In this document: positions 35,224 through 43,729 of the stretch, piece by piece
Layout of the letters: the number at the start of each line of letters is the position of its first letter
How positions within the stretch are numbered: position 1 is the first letter of the stretch
NCBI RefSeq assembly: GCF_047528295.1
Contig: NZ_CP180001.1
Span: 1,550,001 to 1,614,000 of the forward strand
From: Peptacetobacter sp900550335
GTDB taxonomy: Bacteria > Bacillota > Clostridia > Peptostreptococcales > Peptostreptococcaceae
DNA length: 64,000 nt
Direction of reading: 5' to 3'
Notes under the pieces: model-generated
The model's database searches: none
What the model was told of the DNA's origin: nothing
What the model saw: the letters and a program-made list of their open reading frames with translations, nothing else
Program-made: the position numbers and the translations under genes

Positions 35224-36996
35224 ATGGCTTCAAGTGGAAGTATTACAACAAATGAAAAAGAGGGTCGTTCCATAACATTATCATGGACGTTATCAAGTCA
35301 AAGTGTGGCTAATAATACATCAACAATTAAATGGACGCTAAAAGGCTCTGGATCTTCTGGTGGGAGTAGCTGGGTCATGGCAGGTGCTTTTAAGGCAGTG
35401 ATTAATGGAAAAACCGTTTATTCTAGCGATACTCGTATTCAGTTAAAGAAAGATCAGGTTATTTCATCAGGGACCACAACAATTACTCATAATTCAGACG
35501 GTACAAAATCTTTTAGTTTAAGTTGTGAAGCAGGTGTATATACATATGCCGTTTCTGTAAGAGCAAATGGAACACATACATTAAATACGATTCCTCGTGC
35601 CTCCGGAGTATCTGCTACAAATGCAGAGATGAATGGTACTTCAACCATATCTATTAGCAGAGCGTCATCATCATTTACCCATACATTGACATATTCGTTT
35701 GGGAATACAAGTGGAACAATTATAAGTAAAACCACCTCAACGTCTGTGTCTTGGAAACCGCCATTATCCCTAGCATCACAAATTCCAAACGCTATATCTG
35801 GTACTTGTAGAATTACGTGTGATACATATAGCGGATCATCAAAGATAGGAACAAAAAGCTGTACCTTGAAACTGACAGTTCCTGCTTCTGTGAAACCGAC
35901 TATTGGAAGTTTAATTGCCACAAGAATTGATGGAGATGTACCCTCTTCTTGGAATAGTTATATTCAGACAAAATCAAAAGCTAAATTAACGATTAATTCT
36001 CCTGCAGGTACCTATGGCTCAACCATATCGTCCTATTCTATTACCGGTGGTGGCTATTCAAGCACAGAATCCAGTTTTACTACAGGCTTTTTGAACGAAT
36101 CAGGAACAGTAACTTTTACTGCAAAAATAACAGATTCTCGTGGTAGAACATCTGATGCAAAAACTGTATCAATTACGATAGTACCATATGAAGCTCCATC
36201 ACATACAGGATATATGGCACAAAGGTCACTAAGTGATGGAACTTTAAATGATGATGGAACATATATTAAAGGCTTCGTAATCTTTTCCTATTCATCATGT
36301 AATGGGAACAATAGTGTAACATGTAGCACTTATTACAAAAGATCAGTAGATACACAGTGGACAAATGCTAATAAAAGCTTTGCATCCAGTATTACCTTTA
36401 CTTTCGGTAACGGGCAAATATCCACTGAATCTTCTTATGATGTGAAATATGTTATTGCCGATACTTTTTCTGAAATAACAATTATGGATACAGTTTCTAC
36501 CGCTGCAGTTTTGATGGACTTTAAAGCCGGTGGTAAAGGTATAGCCATTGGGAAGGTATCGGAAAAAGATAAAACAGTAGAAATAGATCAAAGTTGGGAT
36601 CTTGAAGTTTATGGGAAAAAATTGATTGACTTGATTTACCCTGTCGGTAGTATCTATATGAGTGTAAATGCCACAAGTCCTAACCTATTATTTGGTGGTG
36701 ATTGGAGAGCAATAACGGATAAGTTCTTACTTGGTGCTGGTGGAGCATATCCTGTAAACAGTTCTGGTGGTGAAAAAACGCATAAGCTTACTATTGATGA
36801 AATGCCAAAACACAGACATAGCATGTCGATGTCAAATCAAGGGAATGGAACTATGGATTATTGTCATCAAGGAGTGAACAGTAAGACCGGATATAACGAT
36901 GGATATAAATATCCCACAGCTTATACAGGTGGCAGTAAGGCTCACAACAATATGCCACCCTACGTGGCAGTATATATATGGAAAAGAATATCTTAA
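35224..36996 (+). CDS. Tail fibre/receptor-binding protein (DUF859 with collar-like C-terminus)
   Basis: A 590-residue protein. The first 430 residues are repeated beta domains of the DUF859 type (SSGSITTNEKEGRSITLSWT; DSRGRTSDAKTVSITIVPYE). The C-terminal 130 residues match phage tail-collar/baseplate domains: LIDLIYPVGSIYMSVNATSP, GGDWRAITDKFLLGAG, GGEKTHKLTIDEMPKHRHSM, NNMPPYVAVYIWKR. The last part likely binds the host surface. The gene is last in the tail operon and is followed by a terminator-like hairpin and the holin. Confidence 0.9.
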   Translation: MASSGSITTNEKEGRSITLSWTLSSQSVANNTSTIKWTLKGSGSSGGSSWVMAGAFKAVINGKTVYSSDTRIQLKKDQVISSGTTTITHNSDGTKSFSLSCEAGVYTYAVSVRANGTHTLNTIPRASGVSATNAEMNGTSTISISRASSSFTHTLTYSFGNTSGTIISKTTSTSVSWKPPLSLASQIPNAISGTCRITCDTYSGSSKIGTKSCTLKLTVPASVKPTIGSLIATRIDGDVPSSWNSYIQTKSKAKLTINSPAGTYGSTISSYSITGGGYSSTESSFTTGFLNESGTVTFTAKITDSRGRTSDAKTVSITIVPYEAPSHTGYMAQRSLSDGTLNDDGTYIKGFVIFSYSSCNGNNSVTCSTYYKRSVDTQWTNANKSFASSITFTFGNGQISTESSYDVKYVIADTFSEITIMDTVSTAAVLMDFKAGGKGIAIGKVSEKDKTVEIDQSWDLEVYGKKLIDLIYPVGSIYMSVNATSPNLLFGGDWRAITDKFLLGAGGAYPVNSSGGEKTHKLTIDEMPKHRHSMSMSNQGNGTMDYCHQGVNSKTGYNDGYKYPTAYTGGSKAHNNMPPYVAVYIWKRIS

Positions 36997-37002
36997 TAGA
37001 TC

Positions 37003-37034
37003 AGCGATTGCTTAATATGGCAGTTGCTTTTTTT
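37003..37034 (+). terminator. Terminator after the tail fibre gene
   Basis: AGCGATTGC and GCAGTTGCT arms (two G-U pairs) around a short loop and then seven T residues. It would reduce readthrough into the lysis genes. Confidence 0.6.
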
Positions 37035-37064
37035 ATACTCAAAATCAAAAAGGAGGAATTCAAT

Positions 37065-37481
37065 ATGAAAGAATTTTGGAACACAATTCAGCTTATTTTT
37101 ACAGGCATTGGAGGATGGCTTGGCTACTTTTTAGGTGGTTGGGATGGTCTTTTATATGCACTTGTAGCGTTTGTAGTTGTTGATTATGTGACAGGAGTCA
37201 TGTGCGCCATCAATGATAAGACGCTATCCAGTGCAGTTGGCTTTAAAGGAATCTGTAGAAAAGTCCTTATTTTCATGCTTGTAGGAATCGCACAGATCCT
37301 TGATGTGAATGTGATTGGAACAGGAAGTGTTCTTCGAACAGCGGTCATTTTCTTTTATATCTCCAATGAAGGAGTATCATTTCTTGAAAATGCAACCCAC
37401 TTAGGACTTCCGGTGCCGGAAAAAATAAAGGATGTCTTACAGCAGTTACATGAACGATCAGAAGAAACGGAGGAAAAGTAA
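37065..37481 (+). CDS. Phage holin, phi LC3/TcdE-type family
   Basis: A 138-residue membrane protein starting at ATG 37065 behind AAAGGAGG. Hydrophobic segments are visible at about residues 7-40 (IFTGIGGWLGYFLGGWDGLL, then ALVAFVVVDYVTG), 64-85 (RKVLIFMLVGIAQILD) and 95-110, with a charged tail (HERSEETEEK). The form matches the holin_4 family, which includes TcdE. It makes pores so the amidase can reach the cell wall at lysis. One base separates it from the amidase gene. Confidence 0.92.
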   Translation: MKEFWNTIQLIFTGIGGWLGYFLGGWDGLLYALVAFVVVDYVTGVMCAINDKTLSSAVGFKGICRKVLIFMLVGIAQILDVNVIGTGSVLRTAVIFFYISNEGVSFLENATHLGLPVPEKIKDVLQQLHERSEETEEK

Positions 37482-37482
37482 C

Positions 37483-38499
37483 ATGTCAAACAGTAAATTA
37501 GTATCTTATACAAAGCTTAGTCCTAATCATTCAGGACATAGAACTCATGCCATTGATCGTATTACACCACACTGTGTGGTCGGCCAGTGCAGTGTTGAAA
37601 CCTTAGGTAATATCTTTGCTCCTGCATCAAGAGAAGCAAGTTGTAACTATGGGATTGGTGTTGATGGGAGAATTGGAATGTATGTAGAAGAAAAGAACCG
37701 TAGTTGGTGTTCTTCATCCAATGCTAATGACCAGCGAGCTGTTACCATTGAATGTGCAAGTGATACATACGAGCCTTATGTCATGAACTCCAAGGTATAT
37801 AACTCGCTTGTAAATCTTTGCACAGATATCTGCAGAAGAAATGGGAAGAACAAACTTTTATGGCTTGGAGATAAGAATAGAACCCTTAACTATTCTCCAA
37901 AATCGAATGAAATGGTGCTTACTGTACATAGATGGTTTGCCAATAAAAGCTGCCCAGGAAACTGGCTTTATGCTCGTCTAGGTGATTTAGCAAATAAGGT
38001 CACAGCGAATTTACAGGGAGTTCCTGTTAAACCATCACCTTCTCCATCAAAATCCATTGATGCGATTGCAAGAGAAGTCATTCGTGGCAACTGGGGAAAC
38101 GGTGCTGATAGAAAAGCAAGACTAGAGTCAGCAGGATATAACTATAGTGCAGTTCAGGAAAGGGTTAATGAACTTTTGTATGGAAGTAATGCTCCATCAC
38201 CTTCTCCTTCAAAGTCAGTTGATGCGATTGCAAGAGAAGTGCTCCGTGGTGACTGGGGTAATGGTGCTGATAGAAAAGCAAGATTAGAAAAAGCAGGATA
38301 TAGCTATAGTGCAGTTCAAGAAAGAGTGAATGCAATTCTTGGAGGAAGTCATACTTCAGCTCCATCAAAATCCATTGATGTAATCGCAAGAGAGGTCATT
38401 CGTGGCGATTGGGGGAATGGTCAGGATAGAAAGAATCGTCTTACTGCGGCAGGATATAACTATTCTGCCGTACAGAAAAAAGTAAATGAGATGTTGTAA
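37483..38499 (+). CDS. N-acetylmuramoyl-L-alanine amidase with three Cpl-7 repeats (endolysin)
   Basis: A 338-residue lysin from ATG 37483. Residues 1-170 form an Amidase_2-type catalytic domain with zinc-binding HRTHAIDRITPHCVVG at the start and TVHRWFANKSCPGNWL near the end. Three near-identical repeats of about 45 residues follow, each with SIDxIAREVIRGxWGNG and RLxxAGYNYSAVQ, typical of Cpl-7 wall-binding modules, joined by PSPSPS linkers. The repeats bind peptidoglycan muropeptides (family knowledge). No signal peptide is seen, so export depends on the holin. Confidence 0.95.
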   Translation: MSNSKLVSYTKLSPNHSGHRTHAIDRITPHCVVGQCSVETLGNIFAPASREASCNYGIGVDGRIGMYVEEKNRSWCSSSNANDQRAVTIECASDTYEPYVMNSKVYNSLVNLCTDICRRNGKNKLLWLGDKNRTLNYSPKSNEMVLTVHRWFANKSCPGNWLYARLGDLANKVTANLQGVPVKPSPSPSKSIDAIAREVIRGNWGNGADRKARLESAGYNYSAVQERVNELLYGSNAPSPSPSKSVDAIAREVLRGDWGNGADRKARLEKAGYSYSAVQERVNAILGGSHTSAPSKSIDVIAREVIRGDWGNGQDRKNRLTAAGYNYSAVQKKVNEML

Positions 38500-38507
38500 A
38501 AATAAAG

Positions 38508-38548
38508 TGCCTACTAGGGTTAAATCCTTAGTAGGCATATTTTTTTTA
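38508..38548 (+). terminator. Strong terminator after the lysis genes
   Basis: TGCCTACTA (38508-38516) and TAGTAGGCA (38529-38537) pair perfectly, with extra A-T and G-C pairs inward, followed by ATATTTTTTTT. It ends the late transcription unit. Confidence 0.92.
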
Positions 38549-38563
38549 CCTTTTTTTAGTGAA

Positions 38564-38605
38564 CCCGGAATTGTCGATGAGAAATTCCCTTAGGAAGTTA
38601 GAAGG
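38564..38605 (+). promoter_or_regulatory. Conserved leader element, copy 4 (faces the integration operon)
   Basis: CCCGGAATT, ten bases, then AATTCCCTTAGGAAG and TTAGAAGG. GGAATT pairs with AATTCC. It is the only copy outside the 8-kb control region, yet it keeps the same layout and stands 33 bases before the first gene of the recombinase operon. Confidence 0.65.
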
Positions 38606-38638
38606 CAGAACTTTCAAACGATAAGGAGGGATATCATT

Positions 38639-39055
38639 ATGACGGATAAAGAAAAAAAGCAAATAGAAGTTTATAGAGAGCAAGGTTTAAGTTATGCGGT
38701 GATTTCAAAGAAGATGAATCTTTCTATCAATACCGTAAAGACATATTGTAAGAGACATGGACTTGGTGGTGTCAGAGCTTATAAAGTCACAGATAAAATA
38801 GAGGTTTGCATATGTGAGAACTGTGGGATACCTGTAAAACAAAATCCAGGACGAAAGAAAAAGCGTTTCTGTTCCGATAAATGTAGAAATGAATGGTGGA
38901 ATTCACATATGGAATTAGTAAAAAGAAAAGCGAACTATGATTGTGTCTGTGCTAATTGTGGCAAACAATTCATTTCATATGGAAATAAAGAACGTAAATA
39001 TTGTAGTCATGAATGTTATATAGAAGATAGATTTGGAGGTAGTGGTCGTGGATAA
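38639..39055 (+). CDS. HTH and double zinc-knuckle protein upstream of recombinases
   Basis: A 138-residue protein. The first 40 residues are a sigma-like HTH (IEVYREQGLSYAVISKKMNL, SINTVKTYCKRHGL). The rest has two zinc knuckle pairs: CENCGIPVKQNPGRKK with FCSDKC, and CANCGKQFISYG with YCSHEC. It lies just after conserved leader copy 4, so it may act on its own promoter and on the recombinase genes. Similar genes precede recombinase pairs in other elements. Not a true sigma factor by sequence. Confidence 0.7.
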   Translation: MTDKEKKQIEVYREQGLSYAVISKKMNLSINTVKTYCKRHGLGGVRAYKVTDKIEVCICENCGIPVKQNPGRKKKRFCSDKCRNEWWNSHMELVKRKANYDCVCANCGKQFISYGNKERKYCSHECYIEDRFGGSGRG

Positions 39056-39224
39056 GAATGAATTTAAAAGAGAAAAACTTTATCAAGCTACTATGCTCGT
39101 TGCTAAAAAAATGCTTAAAAATGGAATAATTTCTATAGAGGAATATCAAGAAATAGATGTGAAAATGAATGAAAAATATAAACCGATATTTGGTACATTA
39201 TTATCACAAAATGACTTGATATAA
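39048..39224 (+). CDS. Short SHOCT-domain protein
   Basis: A 58-residue protein from GTG 39048 (GGAGG 12 bases before), overlapping the previous gene by 8 bases. LYQATMLVAKKMLKNGIISI and EEYQEIDVKMNEKYKPIFG match the SHOCT motif (short C-terminal helical unit). In recombinase operons such proteins may act as accessory or directionality factors. That role is a guess from position. Confidence 0.65.
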   Translation: MDKNEFKREKLYQATMLVAKKMLKNGIISIEEYQEIDVKMNEKYKPIFGTLLSQNDLI

Positions 39225-39266
39225 GTGGGATGTAGAGCGAATATGTGACGTGGAAGGAGGGATAGA

Positions 39267-40544
39267 ATGGCGAAAATAATACGAATTGAACCGAACAAAT
39301 ACCAGCCATTTGAATGCCGAAAAAAAGTAGCGGCATATGCTAGAGTATCAAGAGATACTGAAAAATTAATGCACTCTGTTTCAGCACAGATTAGCTATTA
39401 CAATAACTTGATTCAGAAGAATCCAAACTGGGAGTATGTAGGTGTTTATGCGGACGAAGGAATTACTGGAACCAGCATGGAAAAACGTGATGAGTTTCAG
39501 AAAATGTTGGAAGACTGTGAAGTAGGTAAAATTGATTTAATTCTTACAAAGTCTGTTAGTAGATTTGCTAGAAACACTGTAGATCTTTTGGAAATAGTAC
39601 GACATTTGAAAGAACTTGGAATCGAGATCTATTTTGAGGAACAGAATATCAGTACACTGAGTGGTGATGGAGAATTGATGCTTACAATCTTAGCTTCGTT
39701 TGCGCAAGAGGAAAGTGTGTCAATGAGCCAGAATATTATTTGGGCTAAGAGAAAACAATATGAAAAAGGAATCATGAGTAATACAGTTGTTCCTTATGGA
39801 TATAGATATAATCCTGAAACGCGATCACCAATCATAGAAGAAAATGAAGCTATGATAGTTAAAGAGATTTATTCGGATTATATAAATGATATGAGCGTTT
39901 ATCAAATTGCAAAGAAGCTTAATGAAGCCGGAATTCCATCACCAAGAGGTACAAATTGGCTTCCCAATACTGTAAAAAGAATTCTTGAAAACATTAATTA
40001 TACAGGAAATATGTTGTTTGGAAAATTTTATAGCGATGGACCATTAACGCAAAAGCACACAAAAAACAGAGGGGAACGTCCTATGTACTATTCTGAAGAA
40101 AATCATGAAGCAATTATAGATATGGATACTTTCAATAAGGTAAAAGAAAAGTTTAAATATAACTCAGAATACGGTGCGTATAGAAGCGGTACAAGGAATT
40201 GTTTTTCAAAAAAGATTGTCTGCGAATGTTGTGGTAAGTTCTTTGGGCGTTGCTCTCTGAAGATGGCTAAAGGGATAAAACATCCTGCGTGGGAATGTAA
40301 AAAGCGAGCAAAGGATACGGGAAAATGCGCTGTGGTAACTGTATTGGAAGAAGATCTAAAACAGATATGTGTAGACCTATTAAATCTTGATGAATTCACA
40401 GAGGAAGCTTTTGAAAGTAAAGTAGAAAAAATAACGGTAAATGATCAGGATTATTTACATTTTTATCTTAAGGATGGGCAAGAATTTATACATTACTATC
40501 CTAGAAGAAGAAAGTTAAGAGCGGAGGGAAAGAAACATGGCTAA
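39267..40544 (+). CDS. Large serine recombinase A (without long C-terminal coiled coil)
   Basis: A 425-residue site-specific recombinase. The catalytic domain opens with AAYARVSRDTEK (active serine about residue 30) and contains KSVSRFARNTVDLLE. The recombinase domain (PYGYRYNPETRSPIIEE) and a zinc ribbon (VCECCGKFF, ECKKRAKDTGKC) follow. It stops soon after the ribbon, unlike its neighbour, lacking the coiled coil that normally controls synapsis and direction. It overlaps the next gene by 8 bases. It probably works with recombinase B, as one heteromeric system or in division of labour. Confidence 0.92.
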   Translation: MAKIIRIEPNKYQPFECRKKVAAYARVSRDTEKLMHSVSAQISYYNNLIQKNPNWEYVGVYADEGITGTSMEKRDEFQKMLEDCEVGKIDLILTKSVSRFARNTVDLLEIVRHLKELGIEIYFEEQNISTLSGDGELMLTILASFAQEESVSMSQNIIWAKRKQYEKGIMSNTVVPYGYRYNPETRSPIIEENEAMIVKEIYSDYINDMSVYQIAKKLNEAGIPSPRGTNWLPNTVKRILENINYTGNMLFGKFYSDGPLTQKHTKNRGERPMYYSEENHEAIIDMDTFNKVKEKFKYNSEYGAYRSGTRNCFSKKIVCECCGKFFGRCSLKMAKGIKHPAWECKKRAKDTGKCAVVTVLEEDLKQICVDLLNLDEFTEEAFESKVEKITVNDQDYLHFYLKDGQEFIHYYPRRRKLRAEGKKHG

Positions 40545-42114
40545 AAAAGTTACAGCAATACCGGCAACAATTAGTAAATTTACAGCAGCGCCCATTAATA
40601 CGATTAAGAAAAGACGTGTTGCAGGATATGCTAGGGTGTCTACGGATCATGAGGATCAGGCTTCAAGTTACGCTGCTCAAGTAGACTATTACACTTCCTA
40701 CATCAAAGGGCGTGATGATTGGGAATATGTAGATATTTACACTGATGAAGGAATTAGTGCTACAAACACAAAGAAGCGTGAAGGATTTAATAGAATGATA
40801 AAAGATGCACTTGCTGGTAAAATTGACCTAATTATTACAAAGTCAGTTAGTCGTTTTGCAAGAAATACGGTTGATAGTCTTACAACAATACGAAAGCTAA
40901 AAGAAAAAGGTATTGAAGTATATTTTGAAAAAGAGAATATTTGGACTTTAGATGCAAAAGGCGAATTACTTCTTACCATAATGAGTTCATTAGCTCAGGA
41001 GGAAGCAAGAAATATTTCAGAGAACACAACATGGGGAAAAAGAAAAATGTTTTCTGATGGCAGATACCACATGAATTACAGCAGATTTCTTGGTTATGAT
41101 AAAGGACCAGATGGAGGGATTGTCGTTAATGAAGAGCAAGCTAAGGTTGTGAGATTTATTTACAAATCGTATCTTTCTGGATTATCAACTGTTGCAATCG
41201 CAAAGAAACTAATGGAAAAAGGAATCAAGGCTCCAGGCGGCGGTGATAAGTGGCACTGGAATACCGTAAGAAGTATCCTTTCAAATGAGAAGTACAAAGG
41301 AGATGCTCTGTTACAGAAAAAATACACTTCGGATTATTTAACTAAAAAACTTAAGGTTAATAATGGAGAGGTCCCACAATATTATATAGAGGATGATCAC
41401 GAAGCAATTATTAGTCCAGAAGTATTTGATAGGGTTCAGATCGAAATTGTAAGGAGATCGAAATCTGAAAATAAGTTTTCAGGAGTAAGTATCTTCTCGT
41501 CAAAAGTAAGATGCGGAGATTGTGGAAACTGGTATGGACCTAAGGTGTGGCATTCTAATGATAAATACCGCAAAGTAGTATTTAGATGTAATCATAAATA
41601 CCAAGATGGGCATAAATGTACGACACCACATTATTCAGAAGATGAGTTAAAACAAATGTCTGTTAAAGCAATCAATCTTCTATTAGAAGAGAAGGATGAG
41701 ATTATTGAAAATATAGAAAATTGCTTAGCAGAGTTTTGTAAGACAGATGAATTAAAAAAGCGGCAAGAAAATATAGTGTCCGAATTGACGCTTCAAGTGG
41801 AAATTGTTCAGGAACTTGTAGCGGAGAATGCAAGAAGAGTACAAAACCAGGAAGTATACCAAGCTAAGTACGACAAAGAAGTATCAGTTTATGAGAGATT
41901 AAAAGCTAAGTATGATTCGATAGAAGAGGAAATACAAAATATAAATGCAAGACAAGCTCTTTTCGATAGTTTCATAAAAGAAATCAAAAGTCTAGAAGGC
42001 CCTATCGAAGACTTTGATGAAGGAGTGTTCGGGATTCTTGTTGAAGAAATTATAGTGAAAAGTAAAGAGACGACTATATTCAAATTTATGGATGGAACAG
42101 AAGTAACGATCTAA
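40537..42114 (+). CDS. Large serine recombinase B (full length, with coiled coil)
   Basis: A 525-residue recombinase. The catalytic part has AGYARVSTDHEDQASS and ITKSVSRFARNTVDSLTTIR. The recombinase domain includes RFLGYDKGPDGGIVVNEEQA. The zinc ribbon is CGDCGNWYGPK with CNHKYQDGHKC (about residues 327-365). A long coiled coil follows (about 395-495, VEIVQELVAENARRVQNQEV). It is about 40% similar by eye to recombinase A over the catalytic domain. It is the last gene of the element and lies beside the right junction, as integrases do. Confidence 0.93.
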   Translation: MAKKVTAIPATISKFTAAPINTIKKRRVAGYARVSTDHEDQASSYAAQVDYYTSYIKGRDDWEYVDIYTDEGISATNTKKREGFNRMIKDALAGKIDLIITKSVSRFARNTVDSLTTIRKLKEKGIEVYFEKENIWTLDAKGELLLTIMSSLAQEEARNISENTTWGKRKMFSDGRYHMNYSRFLGYDKGPDGGIVVNEEQAKVVRFIYKSYLSGLSTVAIAKKLMEKGIKAPGGGDKWHWNTVRSILSNEKYKGDALLQKKYTSDYLTKKLKVNNGEVPQYYIEDDHEAIISPEVFDRVQIEIVRRSKSENKFSGVSIFSSKVRCGDCGNWYGPKVWHSNDKYRKVVFRCNHKYQDGHKCTTPHYSEDELKQMSVKAINLLLEEKDEIIENIENCLAEFCKTDELKKRQENIVSELTLQVEIVQELVAENARRVQNQEVYQAKYDKEVSVYERLKAKYDSIEEEIQNINARQALFDSFIKEIKSLEGPIEDFDEGVFGILVEEIIVKSKETTIFKFMDGTEVTI

Positions 42115-42140
42115 TAATGGTATTTTATAAATCGGATGAT

Positions 42141-42170
42141 GAAAGGCGATATTTTCGTCTTTCTTTTTTT
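42141..42170 (+). terminator. Terminator after the recombinase operon
   Basis: GAAAGGCGA and TCGTCTTTC arms with a short loop and seven T residues. It marks the end of the last element transcript. Confidence 0.85.
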
Positions 42171-42234
42171 ACTGTAAATAGATTGACGGCAAGATGCATT
42201 TTGAGTTACTGTATAAGCATAAATCGGTTTATTA

Positions 42235-43605
42235 GTGAACCCTATCTACGTAAAAAGTAGGGTTCAAATGAACCCCATTAAGATAGTATCGTGGGATTGT
42301 ATCAATATTGCTATCCTAATGGAAGGGGTAGATATTCCTGAAATAAATACAGTATTATTCTTGCGTCCAACAGAATCTTTAACTGTATTTTTACAGCAGT
42401 TAGGTAGAGGGCTTAGATTGTCTGAGGGAAAAGATTGTTTAACTGTACTTGATTTTATAGGACAGGCCAACAAAAGATATAATTTTGAAGATAAATTTGC
42501 AGCACTTCTTTCAAATACTAATAAGAGTGTTGAAAGTGAGATAAAGAGAGGATTTGTAGGTGTTCCTAAGGGATGCTATATTCAGCTTGAGAAAAAAGCA
42601 AAAGAGCATATACTAGCTAATATAAAAGCATCTTATGGAAATAGAGCAGCATTAGTAAATAAAGTGGCTACCTTTGAAGAGGATACAGGTTTAGAGTTAA
42701 ATTTAGCGAATTTCTTAGAATATTATCATTTAGATCCTAAAATAATTTATAAATATAAAGATTTATCATTTAGCAGACTATGTGTAGCTGCAGGTGTTAT
42801 ATATGATTTTGAAGATGAATTAGAAAAAGAGATGAGTAATGCATTGTATTCGTTTACATCTGCTGATTCAAGGAGATGGATAGAATTTTTAATAGGATTT
42901 TTAAAAGATATAGATAGTATAAATTTTGATAAGCTTTCTAAAACTGAGGAAAGAATGCTTAAGATGTTTTATGCTACATTGTGGAAAAAATATGTAAATA
43001 ATTGGAACGATGAGGAAGTAGTAAATAATCTAATGTTATTAAAAAATAGTAAATATATGAGAAAAGAACTCATATCGTTACTTGAATATAATTATAGCAA
43101 AATAGATTTCCTAGATGAAAAAGTTAATTTAGGTTTTGAGTGTCCATTAGACCTTCATTGTACATATACAAGAGATCAGCTATTACTAGGATTTGATTAT
43201 GATAAATTTTCTAGTATGAGAGAAGGCGTTAAGTGGATTGAAGAAAAAAATACAGATATATTATTAATAACTCTTAACAAATCAGATAAAGATTATTCAC
43301 CTACAACTATGTACGAAGACTATTCTATAAACGACGAATTATTCCATTGGCAGAGTCAGAGTACAACCGGTGAGGATAGTAAAACAGGTAGGAGATACAG
43401 AAATCACGTCAAGGAAGGAAGTAAAGTTGTACTATTTGTTCGTGAATTTAAAAATGATAAATACGGAAAAACTATGCCATATACATTCTTGGGAACTGCA
43501 GAGTATGTAAACCATACTGGATCAAAACCAATGAATATTATATGGAAGCTGGATAAAAGGATTCCTGCGAAATATCTTAAAAAGACAAATAAATTAGTTG
43601 GATAA
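42235..43605 (+). pseudogene. C-terminal fragment of a DUF3427-type DEAD/DEAH helicase, interrupted by the element
   Basis: Only the end of a superfamily 2 helicase is present: EGVDIPEINTVLFLRPTESL (motif V) and VFLQQLGRGLRLSEGKDCLT (motif VI) near the start, then the long C-terminal region with DUF3427 features (SKTGRRYRNHVKEGSKVVLF and TAEYVNHTGSKPMNIIWKLD near the end). Motifs I-III are missing. Homology begins near 42328, so the junction is between 42114 and that point. Start candidates are GTG 42235 and ATG 42268 with no good ribosome site, so it is probably not made as an active enzyme. Confidence 0.85.
42237..42275. repeat. Inverted-repeat cluster at the right junction (candidate attR)
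   Basis: GAACCCTA (42237-42244) is inverted as TAGGGTTC (42258-42265), and GAACCC appears again at 42270-42275. It lies between the last element gene and the interrupted helicase. Serine integrase sites are partly palindromic sequences of about 40-50 bases, so this is the best candidate. The core dinucleotide cannot be fixed without the left junction. Confidence 0.45.
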
Positions 43606-43638
43606 ATCAAAATTTATAGGGATAATAACTAACTTGGT

Positions 43639-43717
43639 GGATTGAAGTTAATAGACAAAACGAACTCGACAATGCAACTTGATTGCCTGGAGAGGAGTTT
43701 GTCTATGACTTCAATCC
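43639..43717. repeat. Long inverted repeat, about 19-base arms
   Basis: GGATTGAAGT, then ATAGACAAA (43639-43659) is inverted as TTTGTCTAT, GACTTCAATCC (43698-43717), with one bulge. The loop is about 38 bases. It stands between the helicase fragment and the convergent transporter gene and could be a bidirectional terminator, a small mobile-repeat remnant or a folded RNA. Confidence 0.6.
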
Positions 43718-43729
43718 CCTAGAAATATT

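Larger units (their letters stand above)
1..42275. mobile_element. Integrated siphovirus prophage (left end not resolved)
   Basis: The region holds a full set of siphovirus modules in the usual order: replication, packaging, head, tail, lysis and integration. Two large serine recombinases sit at the right end. Immediately right of them a helicase gene starts in mid-domain, which shows insertion into that gene. Base composition changes here from moderate A+T to very A+T-rich. The helicase N-terminal half does not occur between 1 and 42 kb, so the left attachment site is probably outside the window. The restriction and metallopeptidase genes at 0-2.6 kb may then be element cargo, or an older insertion. 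Confidence 0.85.

Noticed and set aside
38639..39055. True sigma factor upstream of the recombinases
   Set aside because: Only a short region 4-like HTH is present, followed by zinc knuckles; region 2 is missing.
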